A stretch of 64,000 nt of DNA from Yoonia sediminilitoris (GTDB lineage Bacteria > Pseudomonadota > Alphaproteobacteria > Rhodobacterales > Rhodobacteraceae), in the NCBI RefSeq assembly GCF_003058085.1, contig NZ_QBUD01000002.1, positions 372,001 to 436,000 of the forward strand. Direction: 5' to 3'. The notes beneath the pieces were generated by a model. That model was given only the letters and a program-made list of their open reading frames with translations, did no database searches and was not told the DNA's origin. Positions 42,497 through 52,019 of this stretch are shown here, piece after piece (position 1 is the stretch's first letter; every line of letters starts with the position of its first letter). The position numbers and the translations under genes were made by a program.

Positions 42497-45400
42497 AACA
42501 TCTTTTATGCCTGCTAGCCTTGCTGCTGACGCCCTTTGCGGCCTTGGCTCAAAGTCAGGAAGAAGACAAAGGCTACATCACGACCCTGATCGAGGATAAT
42601 CTTTCGGGTGCGGGCCGCGAGGTCAACATCATCGGTTTCAAAGGCGCGCTGAGTTCCGAAGCGACGATTGACGTTTTGTCGATTGCGGATGCCGAAGGCA
42701 TCTGGCTCACCCTCGAAGACATCACCCTGATCTGGAGCAGAGCCGCCTTGCTGCGTGGTGCCGTCAGCGTGAAGGAACTCAGCGCACAAAGGATCGTCGT
42801 ATCGCGTGCCCCAATCTCGGAAAGCACCGCCCCCACCCCCGAGGCGACGCCGTTTTCCCTGCCCGAACTGCCTGTCAGCATCTCGCTTGGCCAGTTGGAT
42901 ATTGCACGGATTGAACTGGGCGAAAGTTTCCTCGGCGAACCTGTGTCAATCAACCTGCAAGGCACGGCCGAACTGAGCGACGGACAGGGGACCGCAAATG
43001 TCATCGCGACCCGTTTGGGCAGCAAGCAGGGCGTGTTTGAAATAGACGGCAGTTATGACAATGCCACACGGGTTCTGGGTTTGCTGCTGAATATCGAAGA
43101 GGGCGCTGACGGTATCGCCGCGCGCCTGCTGGATCTTCCGGGCAAACCGGCTGTCGGGCTGCGGGTCGAAGGCAATGCGCCGATCAGTGATTTCAGTGCG
43201 ACCATCGCGGTTGCGACCCAGGGTGAGGACCGGCTGAGCGGCGATTTTGCGCTAAAATCCGATGACCAGACGGGCAGCCTGATCACCTTTGATGTGGGTG
43301 GCGACGTGTCCCCGCTATTTGCCCCCGCATACCGGCCTTTCTTTGGCAACGAGGCCCGGCTGTTCGTGTCCGCAAGGCAAGCACCGGACGGAAGTGTTGA
43401 TGTATCCGATCTGCGCGTGCAGTCACAACGCCTGAACGTGACCGGCGCGGTCCGGGTCGGCCCCGAAGGCTGGCCCGAAACGATTGATCTGACCGGCGGC
43501 ATCGCACGCAGCGATGTGCCGCTCTTGCTGCCTCTCAGCGGGCCGGAAACACGCATCGCGGGGCTTGATCTGGCGGTCAAATATGACCGCAGAAAGTCCG
43601 ATGACTGGACGGCTGACATCAGCATTGATGCATTTGACAGGCCCGGTCTGTTTATCGACAGTCTCAACCTCGAAGGCGGCGGCCTACTGCGTGACGGCAC
43701 TGGCGCAAATGATGGGCTGGTCACGGCGGAACTGAATTATGGCGCACAAGGGCTTCGGCTGGATGATGCGGGCGCTGCGGCCGCGCTGGGCGATGCGATG
43801 ACCGGCACATTTGCCGCCAATCGCATCGAAGACGGGCCCACCGACATTACTAGCTTCACCCTGACGGGGGCAGGCATTGACGTGAATATTCAAGGATCAA
43901 TCGCAGGTCCCGCAGATGGGTTTCAAACCGCATTGCGGGGCACGCTGGCTGTCGAGGCTCTGAGCCGTTTTTCCACACTCGTCGGGCGAGAAATCGGGGG
44001 GAGCGCCGATCTGGCCGTGCAGGCCACGGCAGCGCCATTGGACGGGCTGTTTGATGTAACGCTCAACGCCAGCACCAATGACCTGACGGTCGGTATTCCA
44101 CAGGCTGATGCGATCCTGGCTGGTCGCGGCACCGTTGCGGCAAATGCGGTACGTGACACCGCAGGCACGCGGCTTGAGGATTTGCGCGTGCGCACGTCAG
44201 CCGCCGAGATCACAGGACGGGCTGACCTGACAAGCGATGGCAGTTCGGCCGAATTCACAACCCGCCTGAACGACCTGCAATTGGTCGTGCCAGAACTCAG
44301 CGGTCCGGCCAGCCTACGCGGCACGGTTGACAGGTCCGCCAAAGGGGTCATTGATTTTGATCTGTCTGGCATTGGCCCAAGGGCCAGCCTGTCCGCGAAA
44401 GGCACCGTAAACCCGGCCGAAAACGGGCAAACGGTGAACGCGGCAGTCGTTGCGGATGTGAGCGACCTGAGGGCCTATGCCGCGCTGATCGGCCAACCGC
44501 TTGCCGGTGCAGCCAAACTGGATGTCAGCGGCGTCCTGCTGACCAATGGCCTGCGTTTTGATCTCGATGTGCGCGCCGATACACAAGACATCGTCACCGG
44601 CATCGCGCGGCTTGATCCCTTCCTTGCGGGCGCAGGCACGCTGACAGCCGAAGTCAGCCGCCCGAACGCCACCGATATCACCTTGTCCGGACTGGACCTT
44701 GTGACCCCCGCATTCAGCTTGCGCGGCGATGCAAGAGTTGCCGGAACAGACCCGCAATCTGCTGATATCAGCCTGCGGATCAACGATGCGCAAATGATCG
44801 ACCCAAGCCTGCGCGGCCCTGTCATTGCGACGATCAAGGCGAACCCCACTGGCAGCGACGATCTGAAAGTAGATGTCGCAGCCAACGGCCCCGGCATTGA
44901 TCTGAACGTGGATGCGACAATTGACAGGCCCAGCAATGAAATCACCGGGTCAGTGCAGGCCGGGGTCGAGAATCTCGGGGCATATCAGTTGCTGATCGGG
45001 CAACCTGTGGCCGGTGCCGTCAGTCTGGACGCCAGCGGGTCATTTTTGCCAGACCTGTCGCGCTTTGACAGCGACATCGCACTGCGCACACAAAACCTGC
45101 AAATCGGCAATCCGACCGTCGATACGCTGTTGCGCGGGTCGGGCCGGGTCGACGCGACGCTTGACTTTGCGAACGGCAGGCTGTCGGTCGAGAGCCTTCA
45201 GGCCTCAACCGGCGAAGTCACCCTGTCAGCCAATCTGGATGGCAGCGAAAATGGAACCGGCCGCGGTCGGTTTTACGCCCAGCTGCGGGATGCCAGCATT
45301 CTGACAGATCAAATCAGCGGCCCGGTAACTGTAGAGGGCACCGCTGCACTGGGTGCGAATGGAGCGTGGGATATCGACGTCAACGGGTCAGGCTCTGGCG

Positions 45401-46752
45401 GGTTGGCCGCGCGGGTTGACGGTCAGGTGCAACCGGGCGGGCAGCTTAATCTGCGGGTGACAGGTGCGGCGCCGCTGGCACTGGCAAACAAGGCGCTGGA
45501 ACCACAACGACTCAGCGGCACCGCCAACATTGATCTGTCGGTCAATGGATCGCCGGGGCTGGACGCTCTGGGGGGGCAGATCACGATCGAAGGCGGTCGA
45601 TTGGCAGCGCCGACGCTGGCGCAGGCTTTCACCGACATTGGCGGGCAGATCGGGTTCAGCGGCAGTCGGGCATTGATCAATATCGGCGCAAATGTCGAAG
45701 CAGGCGGGCGGGTGACCGTCACCGGCCCAGTTGATCTGGAAGGACCAAACACTGCCGATATCACGGTAACCTTGCGGAATGTGGTGCTTCAAGACCCTGA
45801 ACTCTATACAACATCCGTGGATGGCACTGTCCGCGTTACGGGGCCGGTAACAGGTGGCGCACGCGTCGTTGGTCGCCTTGAACTGGGGCAAACGGACGTC
45901 CGTGTGCCATCATCCAGTATCAGTACGCTGGGCGAACTGCCGGATGTACGTCATATCAACCCCAGTGGGGCGGTCGTGCAGACTTTGACCCGCGCGGGTG
46001 CGACCGTCAGTGGCGCGACCCCTCCCTCTGATGCAGATGCAGGACCCCAACGGCCCGGTTTTCCGCTTGATATCGTGATTGATGCCCCTTCGCGTATATT
46101 CATTCGCGGTCGCGGTCTGGATGCCGAACTGGGCGGGCGGCTGACAATTGGTGGTACAAGCAATGATGTCCGGCCCGTGGGCAGGTTCAACCTGCTGCGA
46201 GGACGGATCGATATCCTGCAACAACGGTTTGATCTGACGGAAGGGTCGGCCACTTTGCAGGGGGATTTCATCCCCTTTATCCGGCTGGTCGCCACAACCC
46301 AGACCGACAACGGGACCACCATCAATATTATCGTGGAAGGACCCGCCGGTCAGCCAGAGGTGCGGTTTGAATCAGTGCCCGAGCTGCCACAGGACGAGGT
46401 CCTGTCGCAGCTGATCTTCGGACGCGACATCCAAAGCATCAGCCCTTTGCAGGCGGTGCAGCTTGCCTCGGCGATCAGCACGCTTGCGGGCAATGGCGGC
46501 GGCGCAGTTGACAGGTTGCGACAGGGAATCGGACTGGATGATTTTGACGTCACCACAGCCGAGGACGGCACCGCTGCCGTGCGCGCTGGCAAATACCTGT
46601 CCGAAAACGTCTATACCGATGTGACAGTTACCAGCGAGGGCGAAACCGAAATCAACCTTAATCTGGACATCACAAACGAGGTCACGGCCAAGGGCAGCGT
46701 CGATCAGGAGGGCGAAACCAGCGTCGGTATTTTCTTTGAAAGAGACTATTAG
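42493..46752 (+). CDS. tamB: Translocation module subunit TamB
   Basis: A 1419-residue AsmA-like bridge protein. It begins at TTG 42493, overlapping the tamA stop, with signal/anchor HLLCLLALLLTPFAALAQ. The body is long beta-rich repeat sequence with recurring DLSGIGPRASLSAKG- and SGSGGLAARVDGQV-like units, as expected of a beta-taco groove. The C-terminal TamB (DUF490) domain (about 1080-1419) contains RFNLLRGRIDILQQRFDLTE and ELPQDEVLSQLIFGRDI, and ends VGIFFERDY. It spans the periplasm from the inner membrane to TamA. The TAG stop coincides with the edge of an IS5-like end. Confidence 0.93.
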   Translation: MKHLLCLLALLLTPFAALAQSQEEDKGYITTLIEDNLSGAGREVNIIGFKGALSSEATIDVLSIADAEGIWLTLEDITLIWSRAALLRGAVSVKELSAQRIVVSRAPISESTAPTPEATPFSLPELPVSISLGQLDIARIELGESFLGEPVSINLQGTAELSDGQGTANVIATRLGSKQGVFEIDGSYDNATRVLGLLLNIEEGADGIAARLLDLPGKPAVGLRVEGNAPISDFSATIAVATQGEDRLSGDFALKSDDQTGSLITFDVGGDVSPLFAPAYRPFFGNEARLFVSARQAPDGSVDVSDLRVQSQRLNVTGAVRVGPEGWPETIDLTGGIARSDVPLLLPLSGPETRIAGLDLAVKYDRRKSDDWTADISIDAFDRPGLFIDSLNLEGGGLLRDGTGANDGLVTAELNYGAQGLRLDDAGAAAALGDAMTGTFAANRIEDGPTDITSFTLTGAGIDVNIQGSIAGPADGFQTALRGTLAVEALSRFSTLVGREIGGSADLAVQATAAPLDGLFDVTLNASTNDLTVGIPQADAILAGRGTVAANAVRDTAGTRLEDLRVRTSAAEITGRADLTSDGSSAEFTTRLNDLQLVVPELSGPASLRGTVDRSAKGVIDFDLSGIGPRASLSAKGTVNPAENGQTVNAAVVADVSDLRAYAALIGQPLAGAAKLDVSGVLLTNGLRFDLDVRADTQDIVTGIARLDPFLAGAGTLTAEVSRPNATDITLSGLDLVTPAFSLRGDARVAGTDPQSADISLRINDAQMIDPSLRGPVIATIKANPTGSDDLKVDVAANGPGIDLNVDATIDRPSNEITGSVQAGVENLGAYQLLIGQPVAGAVSLDASGSFLPDLSRFDSDIALRTQNLQIGNPTVDTLLRGSGRVDATLDFANGRLSVESLQASTGEVTLSANLDGSENGTGRGRFYAQLRDASILTDQISGPVTVEGTAALGANGAWDIDVNGSGSGGLAARVDGQVQPGGQLNLRVTGAAPLALANKALEPQRLSGTANIDLSVNGSPGLDALGGQITIEGGRLAAPTLAQAFTDIGGQIGFSGSRALINIGANVEAGGRVTVTGPVDLEGPNTADITVTLRNVVLQDPELYTTSVDGTVRVTGPVTGGARVVGRLELGQTDVRVPSSSISTLGELPDVRHINPSGAVVQTLTRAGATVSGATPPSDADAGPQRPGFPLDIVIDAPSRIFIRGRGLDAELGGRLTIGGTSNDVRPVGRFNLLRGRIDILQQRFDLTEGSATLQGDFIPFIRLVATTQTDNGTTINIIVEGPAGQPEVRFESVPELPQDEVLSQLIFGRDIQSISPLQAVQLASAISTLAGNGGGAVDRLRQGIGLDDFDVTTAEDGTAAVRAGKYLSENVYTDVTVTSEGETEINLNLDITNEVTAKGSVDQEGETSVGIFFERDY

Positions 46753-46767
46753 GGTCAGGACCCATTA
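46750..46767 (+). repeat. Solitary IS5-family-like end on the tamB stop codon
   Basis: TAGGGTCAGGACCCATTA begins exactly with the tamB stop TAG. It matches the end of the IS5 fragment at 38162 (minus strand) in 15 of the first 16 bases and the copy at 18817 in 17 of 18. No transposase follows; the gap to 46976 has no gene. Confidence 0.6.
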
Positions 46768-46975
46768 ATCGCCGGTTTGTGAGATTTTTCAGCGCCGAAG
46801 GTGTACTTTTTTGGTTTCAGGGCCGTCTGGGGGCATTTCATCAGAGTGCCCCAAAGAAATACCTATCTTTCGCCCTCTTCATCTGGCTTTTATCCGGTGT
46901 TTAGGGGGTTTGGTGTAACCCGACCCGCATGTTGAGGATGCTTGCGCGACCTTGTGAGTATGAAGGAAAGACGAG

Positions 46976-48111
46976 ATGGCAGACGTAAACGGCAGTGATT
47001 GAACGGGTGGTGTCAATCAGGACGCCATGAATGAATTCACCGGCGCCATCTTCTGGTACGAATGGATCGAACTGTCCGGCACCAGCACGTCGAATTTGAC
47101 TGAGGCTGGCTTTGATACCGCAGACGGCAGCTTCAGCGACCCCAATCAGGTCATTTACAATGCGGGTTCCAGCGGTTCACTGAATATTGCGGCCTGATCG
47201 GGGGCATTGGGGAACAGCAGCGATGACTTCGCCGTGCGGATTTCAACGACACTCACTTTTGATTGCGCTGGGACCTAACACATTCAACCTCAACTCCGAC
47301 GACGGGTCGATCATCTATGTAGATCGGGTCCCGGTCGTCAACTACGATGGGCTATCCCGCTTGAGCTTGCCAATGTGCAGGCAAATACCGGTGATGATTC
47401 CGACACGATCCGGATCAGCGCGGGCCTTGATACCATCTCGGGCGGGGATGGGGCCGATACGTTTGATGCTTTTTCGGACAACGATTCACTGGAAGATGAA
47501 ACGATTACCGTTACCGTTGATGCGGTCGGTGACGGCAGCACCGCCAAAACGGGCGACGGAAATACCGATAGCGTCGACAGTATCGAAACCTTTATTGCCG
47601 ATGAAGCGAGCGCCGAAGCAGACAGCATTTCGCTGACCGAAGCCGGGCATCAGGCTGTCGACATCTCCGGCATTGATGACACCGCAACTGGCACTTTCAC
47701 CCCATCCGGCGGCGCCCCGTTTGCATTTGGTGGGGTCGGCAAACCGACATTCAGCACATTGCTGAATGGCACAAGTGGGATTCCCGGAGTCGGTCAAAAA
47801 GGTTTTTCCAGATTGATGGCGGGGGCGAAACCGGTCAGGTCGGCGGTATCAGCTTTGAGAATTTCGAGAATATCGACTTCTCTGTGGTCTGTTTTGCGGA
47901 TGGCACACTGATCAAGATCCGCGATGGGTTGCGCCCGGTCGAGGCGTCAAAGGCGCTAAGGGCGCAAGCCAAGCAGGAAATCGAAGCAGTCTTTGGCGCG
48001 GTCCCCTATCCGGATCGCCCTTTGGCCCGCCTGACGCCCAAAGGCAAGAAAGCCAGACATCTGGTCAACCGCCACGTCAAGAATGCAAAGGCGCTTTATT
48101 CCAACATCTGA
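46976..48111 (+). pseudogene. Hint-domain/RTX-like secreted protein, decayed
   Basis: It starts MADVNGSD, as do many Roseobacter secreted Hint proteins, but a TGA follows at codon 9. The readable pieces then include FTGAIFWYEWIELSGTSTS, further stops near 47196 and 47276, and a Ca-binding-like stretch SGGDGADTFDAFSDNDSLED. A shift near 47800-47880 leads to VCFADGTLIKIRDGLRPVE, the Cys-start of a Hint (intein-like) domain. After that the sequence departs to a basic tail, TPKGKKARHLVNRHVKNAKA, that I do not recognise. With at least three stops and one frameshift it is dead. Once it was probably a type I secreted, autoprocessing protein. Confidence 0.65.
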
Positions 48112-48118
48112 GACTGCA

Positions 48119-49126
48119 TCAGCCCGTGACAGCCAGCAGCTTTTCCGGCGCATGGAAGGGGCAGGCGACCTGATGACCGTCGCCCAGATCTTCCAGCACA
48201 GGCTTGGCCTGCGCACAGGTCGCTTGCGCCTTTGGGCAACGGGTACGAAATACACAGCCCGAGGGCGGTGCCAGAGGTGAGGGCAATTCGCCTTCGAGAA
48301 TGGGTCGCAGGCGGGCCCGTTCCAACACCGGGTCGGGAATGGGGACCGACGCAATCAGCGCCTGTGCATAGGGATGTTCAGGGATGGTGGTCAGGGTCTT
48401 GCTGTCCGCCATTTCCATCACCCGGCCCAGATACATTACCAAGGTCCGGTCACTGATATGTTTGACCACGCTCAGATCATGGGCGATAAAAATCATCGAA
48501 AGCCCCATGTCGCGCCGCAATTCCATCAGCAGGTTGATGACTTGCGCTTGCACGGACACATCCAGCGCCGATACGGGTTCATCACAAATGATCAGCTTGG
48601 GTTGCAGGATCAGTGCCCGCGCGATGCCGATGCGCTGGCATTGGCCCCCCGAAAATTCATGCGGATAGCGATTCATCAGATTGGGCAGCAACCCGACCCT
48701 TTCCATAAGTGCCCCCACGCGGGCTTTCACGTCTTTGCGCGGCGTGCCGGGTTCATGGGTGATCAGCGGCTCTGCGATAATTTCGCCCACGGTCATGCGC
48801 GGATTCAGCGCGGCCAATGGGTCCTGAAAAATCATCTGCACATCGCGCCGGTGAACCCTGCGTTCGCGGGGCTCCATATTTGCAAGATCCGCCCCGTCGA
48901 ACATGATGTTCCCGCCCGACGACGGGATCGTGCCGACAATCGCACGCGCAAGCGTCGATTTGCCAGAGCCGGATTCCCCGACGACACCAAGACATTCGCC
49001 CGGCGAGAGCTCGAACGATACTTCGGAGACCGCATGCAGCTTGCGCGGCGGGGTCCACGGCCACGCACCGGGACGGCGGACATCAAATGTGACCGACAGG
49101 TTACGAACAGACAGAATGGAAGACAT
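48119..49126 (-). CDS. oppF: Oligopeptide ABC transporter ATPase (OppF)
   Basis: A 335-residue ABC ATPase with Walker [10 protein letters not shown], signature FSGGQCQRIGIARA and Walker B LIICDEPVSALD. It ends with the oligopeptide-type C-terminal extension FRTRCPKAQATCAQ (Cys residues spaced as in the OppF [4Fe-4S]-like site). The insert RRPGAWPWTPPRKLHAV before Walker A is typical of OppF. Last gene of the five-gene operon; its first base overlaps the oppD stop. Confidence 0.93.
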   Translation of the reverse strand: MSSILSVRNLSVTFDVRRPGAWPWTPPRKLHAVSEVSFELSPGECLGVVGESGSGKSTLARAIVGTIPSSGGNIMFDGADLANMEPRERRVHRRDVQMIFQDPLAALNPRMTVGEIIAEPLITHEPGTPRKDVKARVGALMERVGLLPNLMNRYPHEFSGGQCQRIGIARALILQPKLIICDEPVSALDVSVQAQVINLLMELRRDMGLSMIFIAHDLSVVKHISDRTLVMYLGRVMEMADSKTLTTIPEHPYAQALIASVPIPDPVLERARLRPILEGELPSPLAPPSGCVFRTRCPKAQATCAQAKPVLEDLGDGHQVACPFHAPEKLLAVTG

Positions 49127-50088
49127 CAGGCGACCTCTGACACTGGCAAATGGCAGGCACGGCGCCGGTCACCGGCGACCTGAAGCGGCGGGCGTTCACT
49201 GCGGCAATTTTCAAGCACTTGCGCGCAGCGGGGCGAAAACGGACAGCCCTCAGGCAAACGCGACATGTCTGGCGGTTCGCCCGCGATGGTGGCCAATTCG
49301 CCTTCATCCCGGTCAAGGCGCGGCACCGCTTTCAGCAATCCGGTGGTATAAGGGTGCGACGGGGTGGCAAAAACATCGTCCGTTTGTCCCTCTTCCATGA
49401 TCTGGCCACCATACATCACCAACGTGCGATCGCAGAAGCCCGCGACAACGCCAAGGTCATGGGTAATCAGGATAATGGCGGTCCCGAAATCCTGCCGGAT
49501 GTCCGACAGCACCTGCATGATCTGCGCTTGCACCGTCACATCCAGCGCAGTCGTGGGTTCATCGGCGATCAGCAGTCGCGGTTGACAGAGCAGCGACATG
49601 GCAATCATGATCCGTTGGCGCATGCCGCCGGAAAATTCATGCGGGTACATGGTGATCCGCGCCCGCGCGTCGGGAATACGGACCGCATCCAGCATCCGCG
49701 CCGCCTCTGTCACCGCGTCTGATTTGCTTAGGCCCTTATGCAGCGTCAGGACTTCGGCCATCTGGTCACTGATCCGCATATAGGGGTTCAACGACGTCAT
49801 CGGGTCCTGAAAGATCATCGCGATGTCCTGACTGCGGACCTTGTTCAGGGCCTTCTGGTTCATCGCCAGCAGATCCTGCCCGTCGAATTTCGCAATCCCT
49901 GTCGCCCGTCCGTTGCGGGCCAGCAGGCCCATCGCGGCAAAGGCAGTCTGGCTTTTGCCCGACCCGGATTCACCCACGATGGCAAGAGTTTCGCCCTTGT
50001 CGATGCCAAAGCTGACCCCGTTCACCGCATTCACGTCGCCGTCGACCGTGCTGAAGATCACCCGCAGGTCGTCAATTTCCAAAAGCAT
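49126..50088 (-). CDS. oppD: Oligopeptide ABC transporter ATPase (OppD)
   Basis: A 320-residue ABC ATPase with Walker [10 protein letters not shown], signature [14 protein letters not shown] and Walker [13 protein letters not shown]. The C-terminal [19 protein letters not shown] cysteine motif is that of OppD/DppD. It pairs with OppF to power import. It lies 2 bp after oppC. Confidence 0.93.
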   Translation of the reverse strand: MLLEIDDLRVIFSTVDGDVNAVNGVSFGIDKGETLAIVGESGSGKSQTAFAAMGLLARNGRATGIAKFDGQDLLAMNQKALNKVRSQDIAMIFQDPMTSLNPYMRISDQMAEVLTLHKGLSKSDAVTEAARMLDAVRIPDARARITMYPHEFSGGMRQRIMIAMSLLCQPRLLIADEPTTALDVTVQAQIMQVLSDIRQDFGTAIILITHDLGVVAGFCDRTLVMYGGQIMEEGQTDDVFATPSHPYTTGLLKAVPRLDRDEGELATIAGEPPDMSRLPEGCPFSPRCAQVLENCRSERPPLQVAGDRRRACHLPVSEVA

Positions 50089-50090
50089 AT

Positions 50091-51017
50091 TCAGCGGTCC
50101 TTGGGGTCAAGAGCGTCACGCAATCCGTCGCCCACAAAGAAGAAGGCAAAGATTGTCAGCACGAAAAACAAAAGCGGAAAGTAAAGTTGCCACATCACAC
50201 CGTAGGCCATGTTTGATGCCCCTTCCGAGATCAGCGCACCAAGAGATGTGTTGGGTTCCTGCACGCCCAACCCCAGAAAGCTGATGAAGCTTTCATAGAT
50301 GATCAGCGAGGGTACCAGCAGGGTCGCATAAACAACCACAATGCCCAGCAGATTGGGGATGATGTGGCGCAGGATTATCCGAAAAGGCGACACCCCGATA
50401 GCATGGGCAACCTCGACGAATTCCTTGTTCTTGATGGTCAGGGTCTGCCCACGCGCGATCCGCGCCATATCGAGCCAGGAAATCAGTCCAATGCCCAGAA
50501 ACAGCATGAAAATCGACCGCCCGAAGATGACCAGCATCAGGATCAGCACGAACATGAAGGGAATAGACATCAGCACATCGACGATCCGCATCATAATTCC
50601 ATCAACGCGGCCACCGTGATAGCCCGCAATGGCCCCGTAAAGCGTGCCCACCATAACAGCCACGAACGCGCCGACCATGCCAACCATCAACGAAATGCCC
50701 GTCCCCTGTACCACCCGTGCGAATAGATCGCGCCCCGACGAGTCCGTGCCAAAATAGTGCCCCGTTTCAATCGACGGCACCCCCTGATAGGCATTCGCCC
50801 CCATCAGCGTAAAATCAACCGTATCGCGTTCATATTGGGCGATGAACTGGCCAAACAGGGCAAAGGCGCCAATCAGGATCAGCACAATCAGTGACACCAC
50901 CGCCGCCTTGTTCTTGAAAAACCGGGTACGCGCATCCGACCAAAGCGACCGCCCTTGTACGGCAGCGATTTCTGCCGCCTCGCCCACGGATTTGACGCGT
51001 GCTGCGTTGGGTAACAT
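50091..51017 (-). CDS. oppC: Oligopeptide ABC transporter permease (OppC)
   Basis: A 308-residue permease. An N-terminal soluble tail with [20 protein letters not shown] leads into the first helix. [19 protein letters not shown] is the OppC signature, and the EAA loop is [19 protein letters not shown]. It lies 9 bp after oppB. Confidence 0.93.
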   Translation of the reverse strand: MLPNAARVKSVGEAAEIAAVQGRSLWSDARTRFFKNKAAVVSLIVLILIGAFALFGQFIAQYERDTVDFTLMGANAYQGVPSIETGHYFGTDSSGRDLFARVVQGTGISLMVGMVGAFVAVMVGTLYGAIAGYHGGRVDGIMMRIVDVLMSIPFMFVLILMLVIFGRSIFMLFLGIGLISWLDMARIARGQTLTIKNKEFVEVAHAIGVSPFRIILRHIIPNLLGIVVVYATLLVPSLIIYESFISFLGLGVQEPNTSLGALISEGASNMAYGVMWQLYFPLLFFVLTIFAFFFVGDGLRDALDPKDR

Positions 51018-51026
51018 CGTGGCCTC

Positions 51027-51950
51027 CTAATAGCGGATTTTCGGGTCGATCCATGCGTAGAGCACGTCGACCAGCAGGTTGAAAAGGATCGTCAGCGCAC
51101 CCACCAGAATGGTGATCCCCATGATGACGGAATAGTCCCGGTTGAAGGCAGAGTTCACAAAGAACTGCCCGATACCACCGGTGGAAAAGAAGATGTCGAT
51201 CACCACCGATCCGGTGATCATGGCCACGAATGTCGGCCCCAGATAGGACAGCACCGGCAGGATCGCAGGCTTCATCGCGTGCCGCCAGATAATGCGGCGC
51301 ATCGGCAGCCCTTTGGCACGGGCGGTGCGGATGAAGTTGGTGTTCAGCACCTCAAGCATGGATGATCGGGTGATCCGGGCAATCGAGGCCATGTAGGACG
51401 TGGAAAGTGCGATGACCGGCATCACCAGATATTCCCATTGCCCGCCGTTCCAGCCGCCGCCCGGCAGCCAGCCAAGCCATAAGGTGAACAACAGCAGCAG
51501 GATTGGGGCCATGACGAAATTGGGCAAGACCTGCGCACCAACCGTGATGCCGACCGCCAGATAATCCAGCCAGCTGTTCTGGCGAACCGCGGCGGCAATG
51601 CCCAGCGACACTCCGACAACAACCGCGACGGCGAAGGACCAGAACCCATAGGTCAGCGTGACCGGAAAGCCCTGCGCGATGATGTCGTTCACGCTGCGGT
51701 CTTTATACTGAAAGGACGGCCCGAAATCGAAGGCCGTCACGACCCGCCAGACATAATTGACGATCTGTTGCCAAAAGGGCTGATCCAACCCGTACTTCGC
51801 CTCGATGTTCGCCAGCACTTCGGGCGGAAGCGGGCGCTCTGAATTGAACGGCCCTCCGGGGGCCGCATACATCAGCACGAACGAAAGAATGACCAGTATC
51901 AACAGGGTCGGGATAGCCACGGCAAGGCGGCGAACGACAAAGCTTAGCAT
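51027..51950 (-). CDS. oppB: Oligopeptide ABC transporter permease (OppB)
   Basis: A 307-residue permease of the OppB type. It begins FVVRRLAVAIPTLLILVILS, then APGGPFNSERPLPPEV and NIEAKYGLDQPF. The EAA loop is ARAKGLPMRRIIWRHAMKPA. It is preceded by a perfect hairpin in the oppA-oppB gap. Confidence 0.93.
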   Translation of the reverse strand: MLSFVVRRLAVAIPTLLILVILSFVLMYAAPGGPFNSERPLPPEVLANIEAKYGLDQPFWQQIVNYVWRVVTAFDFGPSFQYKDRSVNDIIAQGFPVTLTYGFWSFAVAVVVGVSLGIAAAVRQNSWLDYLAVGITVGAQVLPNFVMAPILLLLFTLWLGWLPGGGWNGGQWEYLVMPVIALSTSYMASIARITRSSMLEVLNTNFIRTARAKGLPMRRIIWRHAMKPAILPVLSYLGPTFVAMITGSVVIDIFFSTGGIGQFFVNSAFNRDYSVIMGITILVGALTILFNLLVDVLYAWIDPKIRY

Positions 51951-51981
51951 GTGTCAGGATTCCACTGGGGGATAGCAGATT

Positions 51982-52011
51982 GCAGCACGCCCCGGTGTCA
52001 GGGCGTGCTGC
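51982..52011 (-). terminator. Perfect 11-bp hairpin between oppA and oppB
   Basis: GCAGCACGCCC (51982-51992) and GGGCGTGCTGC (52001-52011) are exact complements around an 8-base loop, directly after the oppA stop on the transcribed minus strand. Such structures protect the oppA part of the mRNA or cause partial termination. Confidence 0.65.
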
Positions 52012-52019
52012 GCAAGCGG

